Below are positions 8,374-19,629 of a stretch of 64,000 nt of DNA, piece by piece. Position 1 is the first letter of the stretch, and the number at the start of each line of letters is the position of its first letter. A program made the position numbers and the translations under genes. Under the pieces are notes generated by a model. The model ran no database searches and was not told where the DNA came from. It saw nothing but the letters and a program-made list of their open reading frames with translations. This stretch comes from Pseudogulbenkiania ferrooxidans 2002 (lineage in GTDB: Bacteria; Pseudomonadota; Gammaproteobacteria; Burkholderiales; Chromobacteriaceae): assembly GCF_000174355.1 (NCBI RefSeq), contig NZ_ACIS01000006.1, positions 108,568 to 172,567 on the forward strand, given 5' to 3'.

Positions 8374-10302
8374 ATGTACCCGGATATCTTCAGCCAATAC
8401 GCTTCACGTTACGACCGGACGCGCGAGGAGGAGTACACCATCCAGGAATACCTGGATATCTGCAAGCGCGAACCCGCCGCCTACGCCACCGCCGCCGAAC
8501 GCATGTTGATGGCCATCGGCGAGCCTGAACTGATCGATACCCGCCACAATCCGCGGCAATCGCGAATTTTCAGCAACAAGATGGTCAAGATCTACCCGGC
8601 CTTCCGCGATTTCTACGGCACGGAAGAGGTGATCGAGCAGGTCGTGGCCTATTTCCGCCATGCGGCCCAAGGGCTTGAAGAGAAGAAACAGATTCTCTAT
8701 CTGCTGGGCCCAGTTGGTGGCGGTAAATCGTCCATCGCGGAAAAGCTCAAAGAGTTGATGGAACTAGTGCCTTTCTATTGCCTGAAAGGCTCGCCGGTCA
8801 ACGAGTCCCCGCTCGGCCTGTTCAACTACGACGAAGACGGCTCCATCCTCGAGGAACAGTATGGCATTCCCCGCCGCTACCTGCGTGCCATCCCCAGCCC
8901 GTGGGCAGTGAAGCGTCTGCATGAGTTCAACGGCGACATCAGTCAGTTCCGCGTCGTCAAACGCTACCCTTCGGTACTGAAGCAGATTGCCGTGGCCAAG
9001 ACCGAGCCGGGTGACGAGAACAACCAGGACATCTCGTCGCTGGTCGGCAAGGTGGATATCCGCAAGCTGGAAAAATACGCCCAGGACGATCCAGATGCCT
9101 ACAGCTATTCCGGCGGCCTGTGCCTGGCCAACCAGGGTTTGCTGGAGTTCGTGGAAATGTTCAAGGCGCCGATCAAGGTGCTGCACCCGTTGTTGACCGC
9201 AACGCAGGAAGGCAACTTCAAGGGTACCGAGGGCTTTGGCGCGATCCCGTTCGAGGGCATCATCCTGGCGCACTCCAACGAGTCCGAATGGAAGCAGTTC
9301 AAGAACAACAAGAACAACGAGGCCTTCCTCGACCGTATCTATATCGTCAAGGTGCCATACTGCTTGCGTGTGTCCGAGGAAATGAAGATCTACGACAAGC
9401 TGATCCGCAATTCTTCGCTGGCCAATGCCCCGTGCGCACCGGGAACGCTCAAGATGATGGCGCAGTTTGCCGTGCTGTCCCGGCTGAAAGACCCGGAAAA
9501 CTCCAGCCTGTTCAGCAAGATGCAGGTCTACGACGGCGAAAACCTGAAGGATACCGATCCCAAGGCCAAATCGTTGCAGGAGTACCGCGACTATGCCGGT
9601 GTGGACGAAGGCATGAGTGGGCTTTCCACCCGGTTTGCCTACAAGATCCTGTCCAAGGTATTCAACTTCGATCATTCCGAAGTGGCGGCCAACCCGGTGC
9701 ACCTGTTGTACGTGCTGGAAAAACAGGTGGAGCGCGAGCAGTTCCCGCCTGAGGTCGAACAGAAGTACCTCACCTTCATCAAGGAGTTCCTGGCGCCCAA
9801 GTACGTCGAGTTCATCGGCAAGGAAATTCAGACGGCCTACCTGGAAAGCTACTCCGAGTACGGGCAGAACATTTTCGACCGCTACGTGACCTTCGCCGAC
9901 TACTGGATCCAGGACCAGGAATACCGAGACCCGGATACCGGCGAGAGCTTCGACCGGACTTCGCTCAACGCGGAGCTGGAAAAGATCGAGAAGCCGGCGG
10001 GCATTTCCAACCCGAAGGATTTCCGCAACGAAATCGTCAACTTCGTGCTGCGGGCACGAGCCAGCAATGGAGGCAAGAACCCGACCTGGACGAGCTACGA
10101 GAAGCTGCGTATGGTGATCGAGAAGAAGATGTTCTCCAACACCGAGGAGTTGCTGCCGGTCATCTCCTTCAACGCCAAGGCGAGTGCCGAGGACGCCAAG
10201 AAGCATGAGGACTTCGTCAATCGCATGGTCGACAAGGGGTATACCGCCAAGCAGGTGCGCCTGCTGTGCGAATGGTACCTCCGGGTGCGCAAGTCGTCGT
10301 AA
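8374..10302 (+). CDS. prkA: PrkA family serine protein kinase
   Basis: 642 residues, matching YeaG/PrkA of about 640. The start MYPDIFSQYASRYDR follows AGGAGG; an ATG 17 codons upstream would add a Pro-rich leader not seen in the family. The N-terminal AAA-type ATPase domain contains the P-loop LGPVGGGKSS near residues 111-120; the C-terminal third is the PrkA kinase-like domain. It is the first gene of the conserved prkA-yhbH-spoVR operon, implicated in nutrient-stress and stationary-phase survival, although its physiological substrates are poorly known. A 9-bp intercistronic stem (CTGGCCGGG/CCCGGCCAG, 10313-10338) separates it from yhbH. Confidence 0.93.
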   Translation: MYPDIFSQYASRYDRTREEEYTIQEYLDICKREPAAYATAAERMLMAIGEPELIDTRHNPRQSRIFSNKMVKIYPAFRDFYGTEEVIEQVVAYFRHAAQGLEEKKQILYLLGPVGGGKSSIAEKLKELMELVPFYCLKGSPVNESPLGLFNYDEDGSILEEQYGIPRRYLRAIPSPWAVKRLHEFNGDISQFRVVKRYPSVLKQIAVAKTEPGDENNQDISSLVGKVDIRKLEKYAQDDPDAYSYSGGLCLANQGLLEFVEMFKAPIKVLHPLLTATQEGNFKGTEGFGAIPFEGIILAHSNESEWKQFKNNKNNEAFLDRIYIVKVPYCLRVSEEMKIYDKLIRNSSLANAPCAPGTLKMMAQFAVLSRLKDPENSSLFSKMQVYDGENLKDTDPKAKSLQEYRDYAGVDEGMSGLSTRFAYKILSKVFNFDHSEVAANPVHLLYVLEKQVEREQFPPEVEQKYLTFIKEFLAPKYVEFIGKEIQTAYLESYSEYGQNIFDRYVTFADYWIQDQEYRDPDTGESFDRTSLNAELEKIEKPAGISNPKDFRNEIVNFVLRARASNGGKNPTWTSYEKLRMVIEKKMFSNTEELLPVISFNAKASAEDAKKHEDFVNRMVDKGYTAKQVRLLCEWYLRVRKSS

Positions 10303-10312
10303 GCCCGCTTTT

Positions 10313-10338
10313 CTGGCCGGGGCTCCGGTCCCGGCCAG
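10313..10338 (+). other. Intercistronic stem-loop between prkA and yhbH
   Basis: A perfect 9-bp stem, CTGGCCGGG paired with CCCGGCCAG, with an 8-nt loop and no U tract. It is more likely an mRNA-stabilising or processing structure in the operon transcript than a terminator. Confidence 0.5.
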
Positions 10339-10389
10339 GCGTCAGCGGCAAGGTACTCGCCTTGTCGAACCGGGATTGCAGAGGTGGCT

Positions 10390-11661
10390 ATGGCTCACAT
10401 CATTGATCGTCGTCTGAACGGCAAGAACAAGTCCGCGGTAAACCGCGAACGGTTCCTGCGCCGTTTCAAGGCCCAAATCAAGGAAGCCGTCTCCAAGGCC
10501 ATCAAGGGGCGGAGCATCACCGATATCGACAGCGGTGAGAAGGTTTCCATTCCAGTAAAGGATGTCTCCGAGCCGGTATTTCATCATGGCAAGGGGGGCG
10601 TCACCGAGAATGTTCATCCGGGGAACGAGGAATTCATCAAGGGTGATCGCTTCAACCGGCCGCAGGGCGGGGCCGGAGGAGGGGGAGGCAAGGCCAGCCA
10701 GGATGGCGAGGGGGAGGATGACTTTGCCTTCGAACTGTCTCGCGAAGAATTCATGAACGTCTTCTTCGAGGATCTGGCGCTGCCCAACCTGGTCAAGACC
10801 CAGCTCATGGGGATTGAGGAAATGAAGTCCGTGCGTGCCGGCTATACCAGCGACGGCACGCCAACCAACATCAGTATCGTCCGTTCGCTGCGCGGTGCCT
10901 TGGCGCGTCGTGTGGCACTGTCCGCCCCCACTCTGTCTGAACTCAATGAGGTCGAGGAGGATCTGGATACCCTGCTCGAATCCGATGACGAGCATGACAT
11001 CGAGGTCCGGGAGAAACGTAAGCGTATCCACATGCTGCGTGAGCGGCTCGCCAGCATTCCCTTCATCGACCCTTTCGATTTGCGCTACAACAACCGCGTC
11101 AGGCAGCCGAAACCGACCAGCCAAGCGGTGATGTTCTGCATCATGGACGTATCAGGCTCCATGGACGAAGCCAAGAAGGACATGGCCAAGCGTTTCTTCA
11201 TCCTGCTCTATCTGTTTTTGCAACGGAATTACGAGAAGATCGAGGTCGTGTTCATCCGGCATCATACCAGTGCCGTCGAGGTCAACGAGCACGATTTCTT
11301 CCATTCGCGCGAATCGGGTGGCACCGTGGTGTCGTCAGCACTCCACCTGATGAAGGAGATCGTCTACAAGCGCTACAACAGCAGCGAGTGGAACATCTAC
11401 GTGGCGCAAGCGTCGGACGGCGACAATTGGGACAGCGATTCGGCGAATTGCGCCCAAATCCTGAGTGAGTCGCTCCTGCCGTTGTGTCAGTACTACGCGT
11501 ATGTCGAGATCACCGAAAGCGAGCCACAGAACCTCTGGTACGAGTACCTCAAGGTCAAGGAACGCTGCAAGCACTTCGCCATGCAGCGCATCCACTCTAC
11601 GGCGGACATCTACCCGGTGTTCCGGGAAATTTTCAAGCGTCAGCCCGCTACCCGTGCCTGA
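10390..11661 (+). CDS. YeaH/YhbH family protein (DUF444) with von Willebrand A fold
   Basis: 423 residues. The [20 protein letters not shown] start is characteristic of the family; GAGG lies 5 bp upstream, and a GTG two codons earlier overlaps that site. A glycine-rich linker (about 95-108) precedes a vWA-like domain with the MIDAS-type motif [11 protein letters not shown] near residue 252 and the later metal-site threonine/aspartate region [10 protein letters not shown]. It probably forms metal-dependent protein contacts with PrkA and SpoVR. Second gene of the stress operon. Confidence 0.9.
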   Translation: MAHIIDRRLNGKNKSAVNRERFLRRFKAQIKEAVSKAIKGRSITDIDSGEKVSIPVKDVSEPVFHHGKGGVTENVHPGNEEFIKGDRFNRPQGGAGGGGGKASQDGEGEDDFAFELSREEFMNVFFEDLALPNLVKTQLMGIEEMKSVRAGYTSDGTPTNISIVRSLRGALARRVALSAPTLSELNEVEEDLDTLLESDDEHDIEVREKRKRIHMLRERLASIPFIDPFDLRYNNRVRQPKPTSQAVMFCIMDVSGSMDEAKKDMAKRFFILLYLFLQRNYEKIEVVFIRHHTSAVEVNEHDFFHSRESGGTVVSSALHLMKEIVYKRYNSSEWNIYVAQASDGDNWDSDSANCAQILSESLLPLCQYYAYVEITESEPQNLWYEYLKVKERCKHFAMQRIHSTADIYPVFREIFKRQPATRA

Positions 11662-11692
11662 CTAGGCCAAGCCGACTTTGCGGAGGTGCAGC

Positions 11693-13216
11693 ATGACACC
11701 CATTTCGACTGGTTCCGAATGGACCTTCGACCTGCTCGACGAGTACGAGCGTGCGATTCGCGAGATCGCCGTCAAGGAGTATGGGCTGGATGTCTATCCG
11801 GTTCAGCTAGAAGTCATTTCCGCCGAACAAATGATGGATGCCTACTCATCAGTCGGCATGCCGGTGAATTACCATCACTGGTCTTTCGGCAAGCATTTCG
11901 TTTCCACCGAAAAGAGCTACAAGCGCGGCCACATGGGGCTGGCCTACGAAATCGTGATCAATTCCAACCCCTGTATCGCCTATCTCATGGAGGAGAACTC
12001 CATGACCATGCAGGCACTGGTGATTGCGCATGCTGCCTTCGGCCACAATTCGTTCTTCAAGGGCAACTACCTGTTCCGCACCTGGACCGATGCCTCGGCC
12101 ATTATCGACTACCTGGTGTTCGCCAAGAGCTACATCGCACGTTGCGAGGAGCGCTACGGCATCGACGCCGTGGAGGAGTTGCTCGATTCCTGCCATGCCC
12201 TGATGAATTATGGTGTGGATCGCTACAAGCGGCCGCAAAAGCTGTCGCTGGCCAAGGAACAAGCCCGGCAGGAGGAGCGGGAGCAGTACCTGCAGATGCA
12301 GGTCAACGATCTGTGGCGCACCATCCCGCGGCCGGCCAAGAGCGGTGGCGAGCATGAACCGGTGCGCTTCCCGTCCGAACCGCAGGAGAACCTGCTGTAC
12401 TTCATCGAGAAGTCGGCTCCGCTCTTGGAGCCGTGGCAACGCGAAATCGTACGCATCGTACGCAAGGTAGCCCAGTATTTCTATCCGCAGCGCCAGACTC
12501 AGGTGATGAACGAAGGCTGGGCCACGTTCTGGCACTACACCATCATGAATCGTCTGTTTGCCAAGGGTCTGGTCACCGATGGCGCCATGATGGAATTCCT
12601 GCAGTCGCATACCAACGTTGTCTATCAGCCTCCTGTCACGGCGCGCTGGTACAACGGCATCAATCCGTATGCATTGGGTTTTGCCATGTATCAGGACATC
12701 AAGCGTATTTGTGAGGAACCAACCGAAGAAGATCGACTATGGTTCCCCGATATCGCCGGCAGCAACTGGCAGCAGACGCTCGATTTCGCCATGAAGAACT
12801 TCAAGGATGAAAGCTTCGTCTCGCAATACCTGTCACCCAAGCTGATCCGCGATTTCCGCTTCTTCTCCATTCGTGACGATGACCGCGACAGCACCTTGCT
12901 GGTGTCGGCTATTCACGACGACGAGGGCTATCGTGACGTGCGGCAGAAGTTGTCGGAACAGTACAACCTAGGATCACGTGAACCCAATATACAGGTATGG
13001 TCGGTCAACGTACGCGGTGACCGTGGCCTGACGCTACGGCACACGATGCATCGTCGTCGGCCGCTGGAGGCCGGGAGCGCTCACGAGGTGCTGAAGCATG
13101 TTGCGCGTCTGTGGGGGTTCGATGTTCGGCTGGAGAGCGTCAACGAAGCCGGGGAGGTGGAGCAGACCTTTGAGGTGAAGCATCTGCCCGAGCAGCTGTC
13201 ATTGCAGTCGGCTTGA
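11693..13216 (+). CDS. SpoVR family protein (YcgB-like)
   Basis: 507 residues, the usual length for SpoVR/YcgB. The start MTPISTGSEWTFD is preceded by GGAGG at 11682. Conserved family stretches include YPVQLEVISAEQMMDAYSS, YHHWSFGKHF, HAAFGHNSFFKGNYLF, and NEGWATFWHYTIMNRL near residue 275. The histidine pattern H-x4-HNxFFK and NEGWAxFWH resembles a metal-binding catalytic site, but no reaction is established. Third gene of prkA-yhbH-spoVR. Confidence 0.92.
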   Translation: MTPISTGSEWTFDLLDEYERAIREIAVKEYGLDVYPVQLEVISAEQMMDAYSSVGMPVNYHHWSFGKHFVSTEKSYKRGHMGLAYEIVINSNPCIAYLMEENSMTMQALVIAHAAFGHNSFFKGNYLFRTWTDASAIIDYLVFAKSYIARCEERYGIDAVEELLDSCHALMNYGVDRYKRPQKLSLAKEQARQEEREQYLQMQVNDLWRTIPRPAKSGGEHEPVRFPSEPQENLLYFIEKSAPLLEPWQREIVRIVRKVAQYFYPQRQTQVMNEGWATFWHYTIMNRLFAKGLVTDGAMMEFLQSHTNVVYQPPVTARWYNGINPYALGFAMYQDIKRICEEPTEEDRLWFPDIAGSNWQQTLDFAMKNFKDESFVSQYLSPKLIRDFRFFSIRDDDRDSTLLVSAIHDDEGYRDVRQKLSEQYNLGSREPNIQVWSVNVRGDRGLTLRHTMHRRRPLEAGSAHEVLKHVARLWGFDVRLESVNEAGEVEQTFEVKHLPEQLSLQSA

Positions 13217-13364
13217 TCCGGCGGGGCAGATTGGATGGTGGCGAGGTACGGCCAGGGAATGAAGGTTGGCCGAACAGTATGGAGCCGTGTCCTTGGCGCG
13301 GGCGACCGAGGTAGGTGGTCAGGCCAGGTGTGAAGCGATGGAGTGGTGATTCGCCGTTATAAAG

Positions 13365-13395
13365 AAGAGGAGGGGCCTGCCCCTCCTCTTTTTCG
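13365..13395. terminator. Bidirectional terminator between spoVR and dapB
   Basis: A perfect 12-bp stem AAGAGGAGGGGC / GCCCCTCCTCTT with TTTTT on the plus side and a short A run on the other, between convergent spoVR and dapB. The rest of 13217-13364 holds nothing I can identify. Confidence 0.85.
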
Positions 13396-13397
13396 TG

Positions 13398-14587
<1,190 letters not shown>

Positions 14588-14679
14588 GTGACTCCGCTCA
14601 GGTAGAATTTATGGGATGGTAATTAGGCAAAGCCGCGAAAAGGCTTTATCATGGTTTTTGGACCACCTACATTTATATC

Positions 14680-15108
14680 ATGATGAGTAAAGCCAGTCAC
14701 CTTAAAGATATTGGTCTGAAAGCGACCGGTCCCCGCCTGAAAATTCTGGATTTGTTCGAAACCAGCGAGTCGCGCCACCTGTCGGCAGAAGACGTTTACC
14801 GCCGCCTCATCGCCGAGAATATCGATGTTGGCCTCGCCACCATCTATCGTGTCCTGACCCAGTTCGAACAGGCCGGTATTCTGGTGCGCCACCATTTCGA
14901 AACCGGCAAGGCGGTGTACGAATTGAACGAGGGCGGCCATCATGACCACATGGTGTGCGTCAAATGCGGCAAGGTCGTGGAGTTCTTCGATCCCGAAATC
15001 GAGGCGCTGCAGGATCGTATTGCAGAGCAGCACGGCTTCCACATCGTCGATCATGCCCTCTACATGTATGGCGAATGCCCTGAGTGCGCCGGCACTAAAA
15101 AACCCTGA
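14680..15108 (+). CDS. fur: Ferric uptake regulator Fur
   Basis: 142 residues. The N-terminal winged helix includes [15 protein letters not shown] and [19 protein letters not shown]; the metal-binding dimerisation half has [18 protein letters not shown] and the C-terminal YGECPEC, giving the CxxC/CxxC structural zinc site and the His-rich regulatory site. Fe2+-Fur represses iron-uptake genes. Two adjacent ATGs (14680 and 14683) are both plausible and no clear Shine-Dalgarno is present. It is divergent from bamE across 92 bp. Confidence 0.95.
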   Translation: MMSKASHLKDIGLKATGPRLKILDLFETSESRHLSAEDVYRRLIAENIDVGLATIYRVLTQFEQAGILVRHHFETGKAVYELNEGGHHDHMVCVKCGKVVEFFDPEIEALQDRIAEQHGFHIVDHALYMYGECPECAGTKKP

Positions 15109-15115
15109 TTGACCC

Positions 15116-15817
15116 ATGGTCCCCTGGCTCAACCGTGAGCTGGCTTTCCCCAGCGTCGAGAATGCCCTGATCGAGCCGGATGGTTTGCTGGCTGCGGGAG
15201 GGGATCTTTCGCCCGCGCGGCTGGTGCTGGGGTATAGCCAGGGAATCTTCCCCTGGTTTTCACCGGGGGAACCGATTCTCTGGTGGTCTCCTTCCGAGCG
15301 CATGGTGCTGTTTCCGTCCGAGTTGCGCATCACCCGGTCCCTGGCCAAAACACTGCGCAACCACCCTTATGAAATCCGGGTCGATACCGCCTTTCGCGAG
15401 GTCATGAAAGCCTGTGCGGCACCGCGTGATGGTCAGCCCGGCACCTGGATCGGCCCGGGAATGGTCGATGCCTACTGTCACCTGCATGAGCTGGGGCTGG
15501 CCCATTCCTTCGAAACCTGGCAGCAAGGGGTGCTGGTGGGCGGTTTGTATGGTGTGGCGCTGGGGCGGATGTTTTATGGCGAGTCGATGTTCTCCCGCGT
15601 CAGCAATGCCTCCAAGCTGGCTTTTGTGCATATGTCCCGGCACCTGCAGAACTGCGGTTTCGCCATGATCGACTGCCAGATGTACACCCCGCATCTGGCC
15701 AGCCTGGGTGCCCGGCGTATACCGCGGCACGAGTTTCTTGCTACGCTGAAAGAACTGGTGGGGCTTTCCGCCCCCGAAGGCATGTGGTCATACAGGTATA
15801 GCAATGAGTCACCGTGA
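15116..15817 (+). CDS. aat: Leucyl/phenylalanyl-tRNA--protein transferase
   Basis: 233 residues; N-degron enzyme that transfers Leu or Phe from tRNA to proteins with N-terminal Arg or Lys, marking them for ClpAPS. Family motifs are [20 protein letters not shown] near residue 23, [35 protein letters not shown] and [14 protein letters not shown]. The final 14 bp overlap bpt, pairing the two N-end-rule transferases in one operon. Confidence 0.95.
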   Translation: MVPWLNRELAFPSVENALIEPDGLLAAGGDLSPARLVLGYSQGIFPWFSPGEPILWWSPSERMVLFPSELRITRSLAKTLRNHPYEIRVDTAFREVMKACAAPRDGQPGTWIGPGMVDAYCHLHELGLAHSFETWQQGVLVGGLYGVALGRMFYGESMFSRVSNASKLAFVHMSRHLQNCGFAMIDCQMYTPHLASLGARRIPRHEFLATLKELVGLSAPEGMWSYRYSNESP

Positions 15818-16526
15818 TGCCGGCCCGTTGATGGCCATCCATTTCTACGCCACGGCGCCGTATCCGTGCAGTTACATCCCCGATCTGCAGGCTCGCTCGC
15901 AGGTGGCGATACCGGCGGAAGCCATCGATAGCGCCGTCTACAGCCAACTGGTGCGGCTGGGGTTCCGGCGCAGCGGGCATTACACCTACCGGCCTTATTG
16001 CGACGGCTGCAAGGCCTGCCAGCCTGTACGTATCCCTGTGGCGGCTTTTACATCCAACCGGACCCAGCGGCGTGCCTGGAAAAGACACGACAGTTTGGCC
16101 GTGGAGCTATTGCCGCTGCTGTACCGGGAGGAGCATTACGACTTGTACCGGCGTTATCAGGCGGCACGCCATGCCGGTGGCGGCATGTCCGAGGACGATT
16201 CGAGCCAGTACGCCGAGTTCATCCTGAAAAGCAATGTGGAGAGTTTCCTTGCCGAGTTCCGCCAGGACGGGGTATTGAAAATGGTGAGCCTGATCGACCG
16301 GCTGAGCGACGGCCTGTCGGCGGTGTATACCTTCTACGAGCCGGACGATGTACGTGCCAGCTATGGGGTCTACAACGTGTTGTGGCAGGTGCAGTTGGCA
16401 AGCCGGCTGGGGTTGCCTTACGTCTACCTGGGGTACTGGATCGAGGGGTGCCGCAAGATGGATTACAAGTCGGCGTATCGTCCTTTGGAAAGGCTGCGGG
16501 ACGGGCGTTGGGAGCCATTCTGCTGA
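15804..16526 (+). CDS. bpt: Aspartate/glutamate leucyltransferase
   Basis: 240 residues, ATE/Bpt family; adds Leu to N-terminal Asp or Glu in the bacterial N-degron pathway. The N-terminal cysteine motif [15 protein letters not shown] (near 66-80) and the C-terminal [20 protein letters not shown] region are diagnostic. An internal ATG at codon 10 ([16 protein letters not shown]) could also serve as start; the upstream one overlaps aat by 14 bp and fits coupling. Confidence 0.93.
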   Translation: MSHRDAGPLMAIHFYATAPYPCSYIPDLQARSQVAIPAEAIDSAVYSQLVRLGFRRSGHYTYRPYCDGCKACQPVRIPVAAFTSNRTQRRAWKRHDSLAVELLPLLYREEHYDLYRRYQAARHAGGGMSEDDSSQYAEFILKSNVESFLAEFRQDGVLKMVSLIDRLSDGLSAVYTFYEPDDVRASYGVYNVLWQVQLASRLGLPYVYLGYWIEGCRKMDYKSAYRPLERLRDGRWEPFC

Positions 16527-16540
16527 GAGGGAAGCGAAGA

Positions 16541-16563
16541 AAAGGGGCCGGTCTGGCCCCTTT
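16541..16563 (+). terminator. Terminator after bpt
   Basis: AAAGGGGCC pairs with GGCCCCTTT across a 5-nt loop, 15 bp after the bpt stop codon and between convergent genes. The A and T ends may let it act in both directions. Confidence 0.75.
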
Positions 16564-16591
16564 GTCGTCTGTCCTGTCAGCCGGACGTGGC

Positions 16592-17059
16592 TTAGAGCGG
16601 TGCCACGCGATCATTGCCACCACCGGTCAGCACCTTGACGCGTTGTCCCGGGGCAAAGGGGATGTCGGCTTCCTGAACGATCGACAGCATGCGGCCGGAA
16701 CGGTCGAGCTTGACGGTGATTTCGAGTGCATTCTTGGTGCCGAGGTTGCGCTGTGCGGCCTGGGTGCCAAAGCCGCCAGCCAGTGCGCCGACGATGGTGC
16801 CGGCGGCGGCCCCGCGCCCTTGGCCGATGGTGCTGCCGGCAATGCCGCCCAGCGCCGCGCCACCCAGGGTCAGAAGCTCGTTGTTGTTGCCTTCCATCAT
16901 CACGTTCTGCACCGAGACCACCGTGCCAAATTCCACGTTCTGGGCCTGGCGCATCTGTCCCTTGGAGTAAACCGCGGCCGAGTCCGACGTGGCGCAGCCA
17001 GCCAGGGTGCCAGTGACTAGGGCCGCCGCGACGAGAGTTCGCAGAGCAGATTTCAGCAT
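16592..17059 (-). CDS. Glycine-zipper outer-membrane lipoprotein, SlyB-like
   Basis: 155 residues from MLKSALRTLV. A signal peptide ends in the lipobox LAGC. A glycine-zipper (2TM) segment lies around 62-100 (LGGAALGGIAGSTIGQGRGA then AAGTIVGALAGGFG), followed by a small beta domain (EITVKLDRSGRMLSIVQ), as in SlyB/Pcp. AAGGA sits 7 nt before this ATG. ATGs 2 and 8 codons earlier are possible, the latter overlapping the pyrD stop as ATGA. It follows pyrD and may be co-transcribed. Confidence 0.82.
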   Translation of the reverse strand: MLKSALRTLVAAALVTGTLAGCATSDSAAVYSKGQMRQAQNVEFGTVVSVQNVMMEGNNNELLTLGGAALGGIAGSTIGQGRGAAAGTIVGALAGGFGTQAAQRNLGTKNALEITVKLDRSGRMLSIVQEADIPFAPGQRVKVLTGGGNDRVAPL

Positions 17060-17079
17060 GTTCATTTCCTTGCGATGGA

Positions 17080-18120
17080 TCATTTGCCAGAGTCCAGTTG
17101 GCGGCGTGCTTTCAACGCTTGCAGCACCTCGCCGACCAGGTCCGGGCCACGATAGATCAGGCCACTGTAGAGTTGCACCAGTGTGGCGCCGGCATCCATC
17201 TTTTCGGCGGCGCCCTCACCGGAGTCGATGCCTCCCACTCCTATGATGGGCAGGGCGCCGTCGAGTTCCTTGGCCAGTTTGCGGATCAGGGCGGTGGAGC
17301 GCTCGCGCACCGGGGCGCCGGACAGGCCGCCTGCTTCGTCCGCCATGGGGTGCCCGGCGATCTCGCTGCGCGACAGCGTGGTGTTGGTGGCGATGACGCC
17401 GTCGATCTTGTGCCCGGTGAGCAGGCGGGCGATGGCGACGATCTGCTCGTCATCGAGATCCGGGGCGATTTTCACGGCCAGCGGTACGTAGCGGCCATGC
17501 TTGTCGGCCAGTTCCTGCTGGCGCACCTTGAGGCTGGCCAGCAGGGCCGACAGCTCGTCCGCCTGCTGCAGTTGGCGCAGGTTCTTGGTGTTGGGCGAAG
17601 AAATGTTGACCGTGATGTAGCTGGAGTAGGCGTAGACCTTGTCGAGGCAAGCGAGGTAGTCGTCGACCGCGGATTCGATAGGGGTGGTGGCATTCTTGCC
17701 GATATTGATGCCGAGGATGCCCTTGAAGCGGCAGTTGCGCACATTCTCCAGCAATGCATCGACGCCCAGGTTGTTGAACCCCATGCGATTGATGATGCCC
17801 TGGTGCTCGGGAACGCGGAACAGGCGCGGCTTAGGGTTGCCGGCCTGTGGTCGCGGCGTGACGGTGCCGATTTCCAGAAAGCCAAAGCCGAGTCCGGCCA
17901 GGGCGTCGATGTGCTCCCCGTTCTTGTCGAGGCCCGCCGCCAGCCCCACCGGATTGGGGAAGGTCAGGCCCATGGCCTGCACCGGCAGCCGTGTGGTGCT
18001 CTGGCCCAGAATGCTGTCCAGGTGGAGCTGGTGCGCCTTGTCGAGCAGCTTCAGGGTGGTTTCGTGGGCGGTTTCTGCGTCTAGCTTGAACAGAAGAGGG
18101 CGCAGAAGCGAGTAGAGCAT
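17080..18120 (-). CDS. pyrD: Dihydroorotate dehydrogenase (quinone), class 2
   Basis: 346 residues; FMN enzyme of the inner membrane that oxidises dihydroorotate to orotate with quinone as acceptor. The N-terminal amphipathic helix [16 protein letters not shown] is the class 2 membrane anchor. [23 protein letters not shown], and the catalytic serine motif [13 protein letters not shown] near 170 are present, as are the C-terminal FMN loops IIGVGGI and [11 protein letters not shown]. It lies downstream of rutE on the same strand and convergent with bpt. Confidence 0.95.
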   Translation of the reverse strand: MLYSLLRPLLFKLDAETAHETTLKLLDKAHQLHLDSILGQSTTRLPVQAMGLTFPNPVGLAAGLDKNGEHIDALAGLGFGFLEIGTVTPRPQAGNPKPRLFRVPEHQGIINRMGFNNLGVDALLENVRNCRFKGILGINIGKNATTPIESAVDDYLACLDKVYAYSSYITVNISSPNTKNLRQLQQADELSALLASLKVRQQELADKHGRYVPLAVKIAPDLDDEQIVAIARLLTGHKIDGVIATNTTLSRSEIAGHPMADEAGGLSGAPVRERSTALIRKLAKELDGALPIIGVGGIDSGEGAAEKMDAGATLVQLYSGLIYRGPDLVGEVLQALKARRQLDSGK

Positions 18121-18142
18121 GCGGGTCTCCGGGTAGGAAAAT

Positions 18143-18161
18143 GCCCGGATTATAACCGGGC
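18143..18161 (-). promoter_or_regulatory. Inverted repeat with a TATAAT loop upstream of pyrD
   Basis: On the minus strand: GCCCGG-TTATAAT-CCGGGC, between the rutE stop and pyrD ATG. It contains a perfect TATAAT and is followed by ATTTT, so it could be a weak rutE terminator, a pyrD -10 region, or both. No convincing -35 is spaced correctly. Confidence 0.4.
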
Positions 18162-18181
18162 GGGCTGGGTTGGCCGAAGCC

Positions 18182-18772
18182 TTATGCGATCAAGCAGGCT
18201 TCTTCGAAGCGGAAACGCGGGGCTCGGGCGTGCAATTTATTGGCCTCGCCGTAGCCGAGATTGATCAGGAAGTTCGATTTGAAGCGACCGTCCGGGAAGA
18301 ATTCGGCGTCGACCTTGGCGTTGTCGAAGCCGGACATCGGGCCGCAGTCGAGCCCGAGCGAGCGAGCCGCCATGATCAGGTAGGCTCCTTGCAGGGTGCT
18401 GTTGCGGAAGGCGGTGGTCTGGATCAGTGCCTCGTTGCCCTCGAACCAGCTGCGTGCGTCGGTGTGCGGGAACAGCTGTGGCAGGTGCTCGTAGAAACGG
18501 GTGTCCATCGCCACGATGACCGTGGCGGGTGCCGCCATGGTCTTGTCGACGTTGCCTTCCGACAGGCAGGGCTTGAGGCGCTGCTTGGCGTCGGCGCTCT
18601 TCACGAACACGAAGCGCGCTGGCGAGCAATTGGCGCTGGTCGGCGCCATCTTCAGCAGATCAAACAGCTGATGCAAGGTGTCGTCGCCGACCGGCCGTGG
18701 CTGCCAATGCGTGTGGGTGCGCGCATTGTTAAACAGTTGATCCAGGGCGGTATTGCTGATCGGGGTGCTCAT
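18182..18772 (-). CDS. rutE: Nitroreductase family protein, RutE/malonic semialdehyde reductase type
   Basis: 196 residues; FMN-dependent NAD(P)H oxidoreductase. It has the N-terminal [19 protein letters not shown] pattern and [15 protein letters not shown] of the RutE/HadB subgroup, plus [17 protein letters not shown]. RutE reduces malonic semialdehyde to 3-hydroxypropionate in uracil degradation, but no other rut gene is nearby, so the real role may be a general reductase. It follows motD by 21 bp. Confidence 0.8.
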   Translation of the reverse strand: MSTPISNTALDQLFNNARTHTHWQPRPVGDDTLHQLFDLLKMAPTSANCSPARFVFVKSADAKQRLKPCLSEGNVDKTMAAPATVIVAMDTRFYEHLPQLFPHTDARSWFEGNEALIQTTAFRNSTLQGAYLIMAARSLGLDCGPMSGFDNAKVDAEFFPDGRFKSNFLINLGYGEANKLHARAPRFRFEEACLIA

Positions 18773-18793
18773 GGGCGTTCCTCTTGCATGTCG

Positions 18794-19609
18794 TCAGTTA
18801 GGGTTGGCATGTGGGGTGGCGGCGGCATCGAGCGACTCCACCGCCAAGGGCTTGCTGTCCTCGGCGGTGACGGAGCGCACCGTGATCGACACCCGGCGGT
18901 TGCTGGCCCGTCCTTCCTCGCTGGTGTTATCCGCCACGGGCAGGTTCTCGGCACGGCCGACCGCCACCAGGCGGGCCGGTGCGATGCCGTTCTCGACAAA
19001 CAGCCGCACCACGCTGCCGGCCCGTGCCGCCGACAGTTCCCAGTTGGACGGGTAGAACGTGTTGCGGATCGGGATGTTGTCGGTGAAGCCTTCGACGGTG
19101 ATCGGGTTGTCGACCTGGGACAGCACTTTCGCCATCTGTGCCAGCACCTGCAGCGACTGTGGCGCGGGCTGTGCCTGGGCGATGGGGAACAAGGCGCTGT
19201 CGCGGATCTCGATGGTGACGCCTTTCGGGCTCTGGGTAATCTTGACCTGCCCGCCTTTGACCAGGGGCTCCATCACTTTCTGCAGGTCGCTGGCGAGGCT
19301 GCCCAGCCGGGCCTGTTCCTTGAGTTGCTGCTCGCCCTTGACCGCCTTGGCCACCGGCTTGTTCTGCGCCACTTCGATCATGGTATTGGCGCCGCCGGTG
19401 GGGGGGGTGGTCTGCAAGCTGATCGTCGTGCCGGTGCGGAAGGCGTCGACGATGGCGCTCGACAGGACCCGGTACTTCCCTTCGTTGACCGAAGAGATGG
19501 CGTACATCACCACGAAGAAGGCGAACAGCAGGGTGATGAAATCGGCGTAGGAAACCAGCCACCGTTCATGATTTTCATGTTCGTCTTCGCTGCGTCGCCG
19601 GCGTGCCAT
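18794..19609 (-). CDS. motD: Flagellar motor stator protein MotD (MotB family), orphan
   Basis: 271 residues. The N-terminus MARRRRSEDEHENHERWLVS and the transmembrane helix YADFITLLFAFFVVMYAISS (about 21-40), with the ion-conducting Asp in YADF, are typical of MotD. The C-terminal OmpA-like peptidoglycan-binding domain (about 130-250) has TVEGFTDNIPI, NWELSAARAGSVVRLF and SNRRVSITV. MotD normally works with MotC encoded next to it, but here it sits between sppA and rutE, with no motC in the window. It presumably serves the primary flagellum, not the lateral one, which has its own motAB. Confidence 0.88.
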   Translation of the reverse strand: MARRRRSEDEHENHERWLVSYADFITLLFAFFVVMYAISSVNEGKYRVLSSAIVDAFRTGTTISLQTTPPTGGANTMIEVAQNKPVAKAVKGEQQLKEQARLGSLASDLQKVMEPLVKGGQVKITQSPKGVTIEIRDSALFPIAQAQPAPQSLQVLAQMAKVLSQVDNPITVEGFTDNIPIRNTFYPSNWELSAARAGSVVRLFVENGIAPARLVAVGRAENLPVADNTSEEGRASNRRVSITVRSVTAEDSKPLAVESLDAAATPHANPN

Positions 19610-19629
19610 GGTATCCGTTTGCTCAGAAA

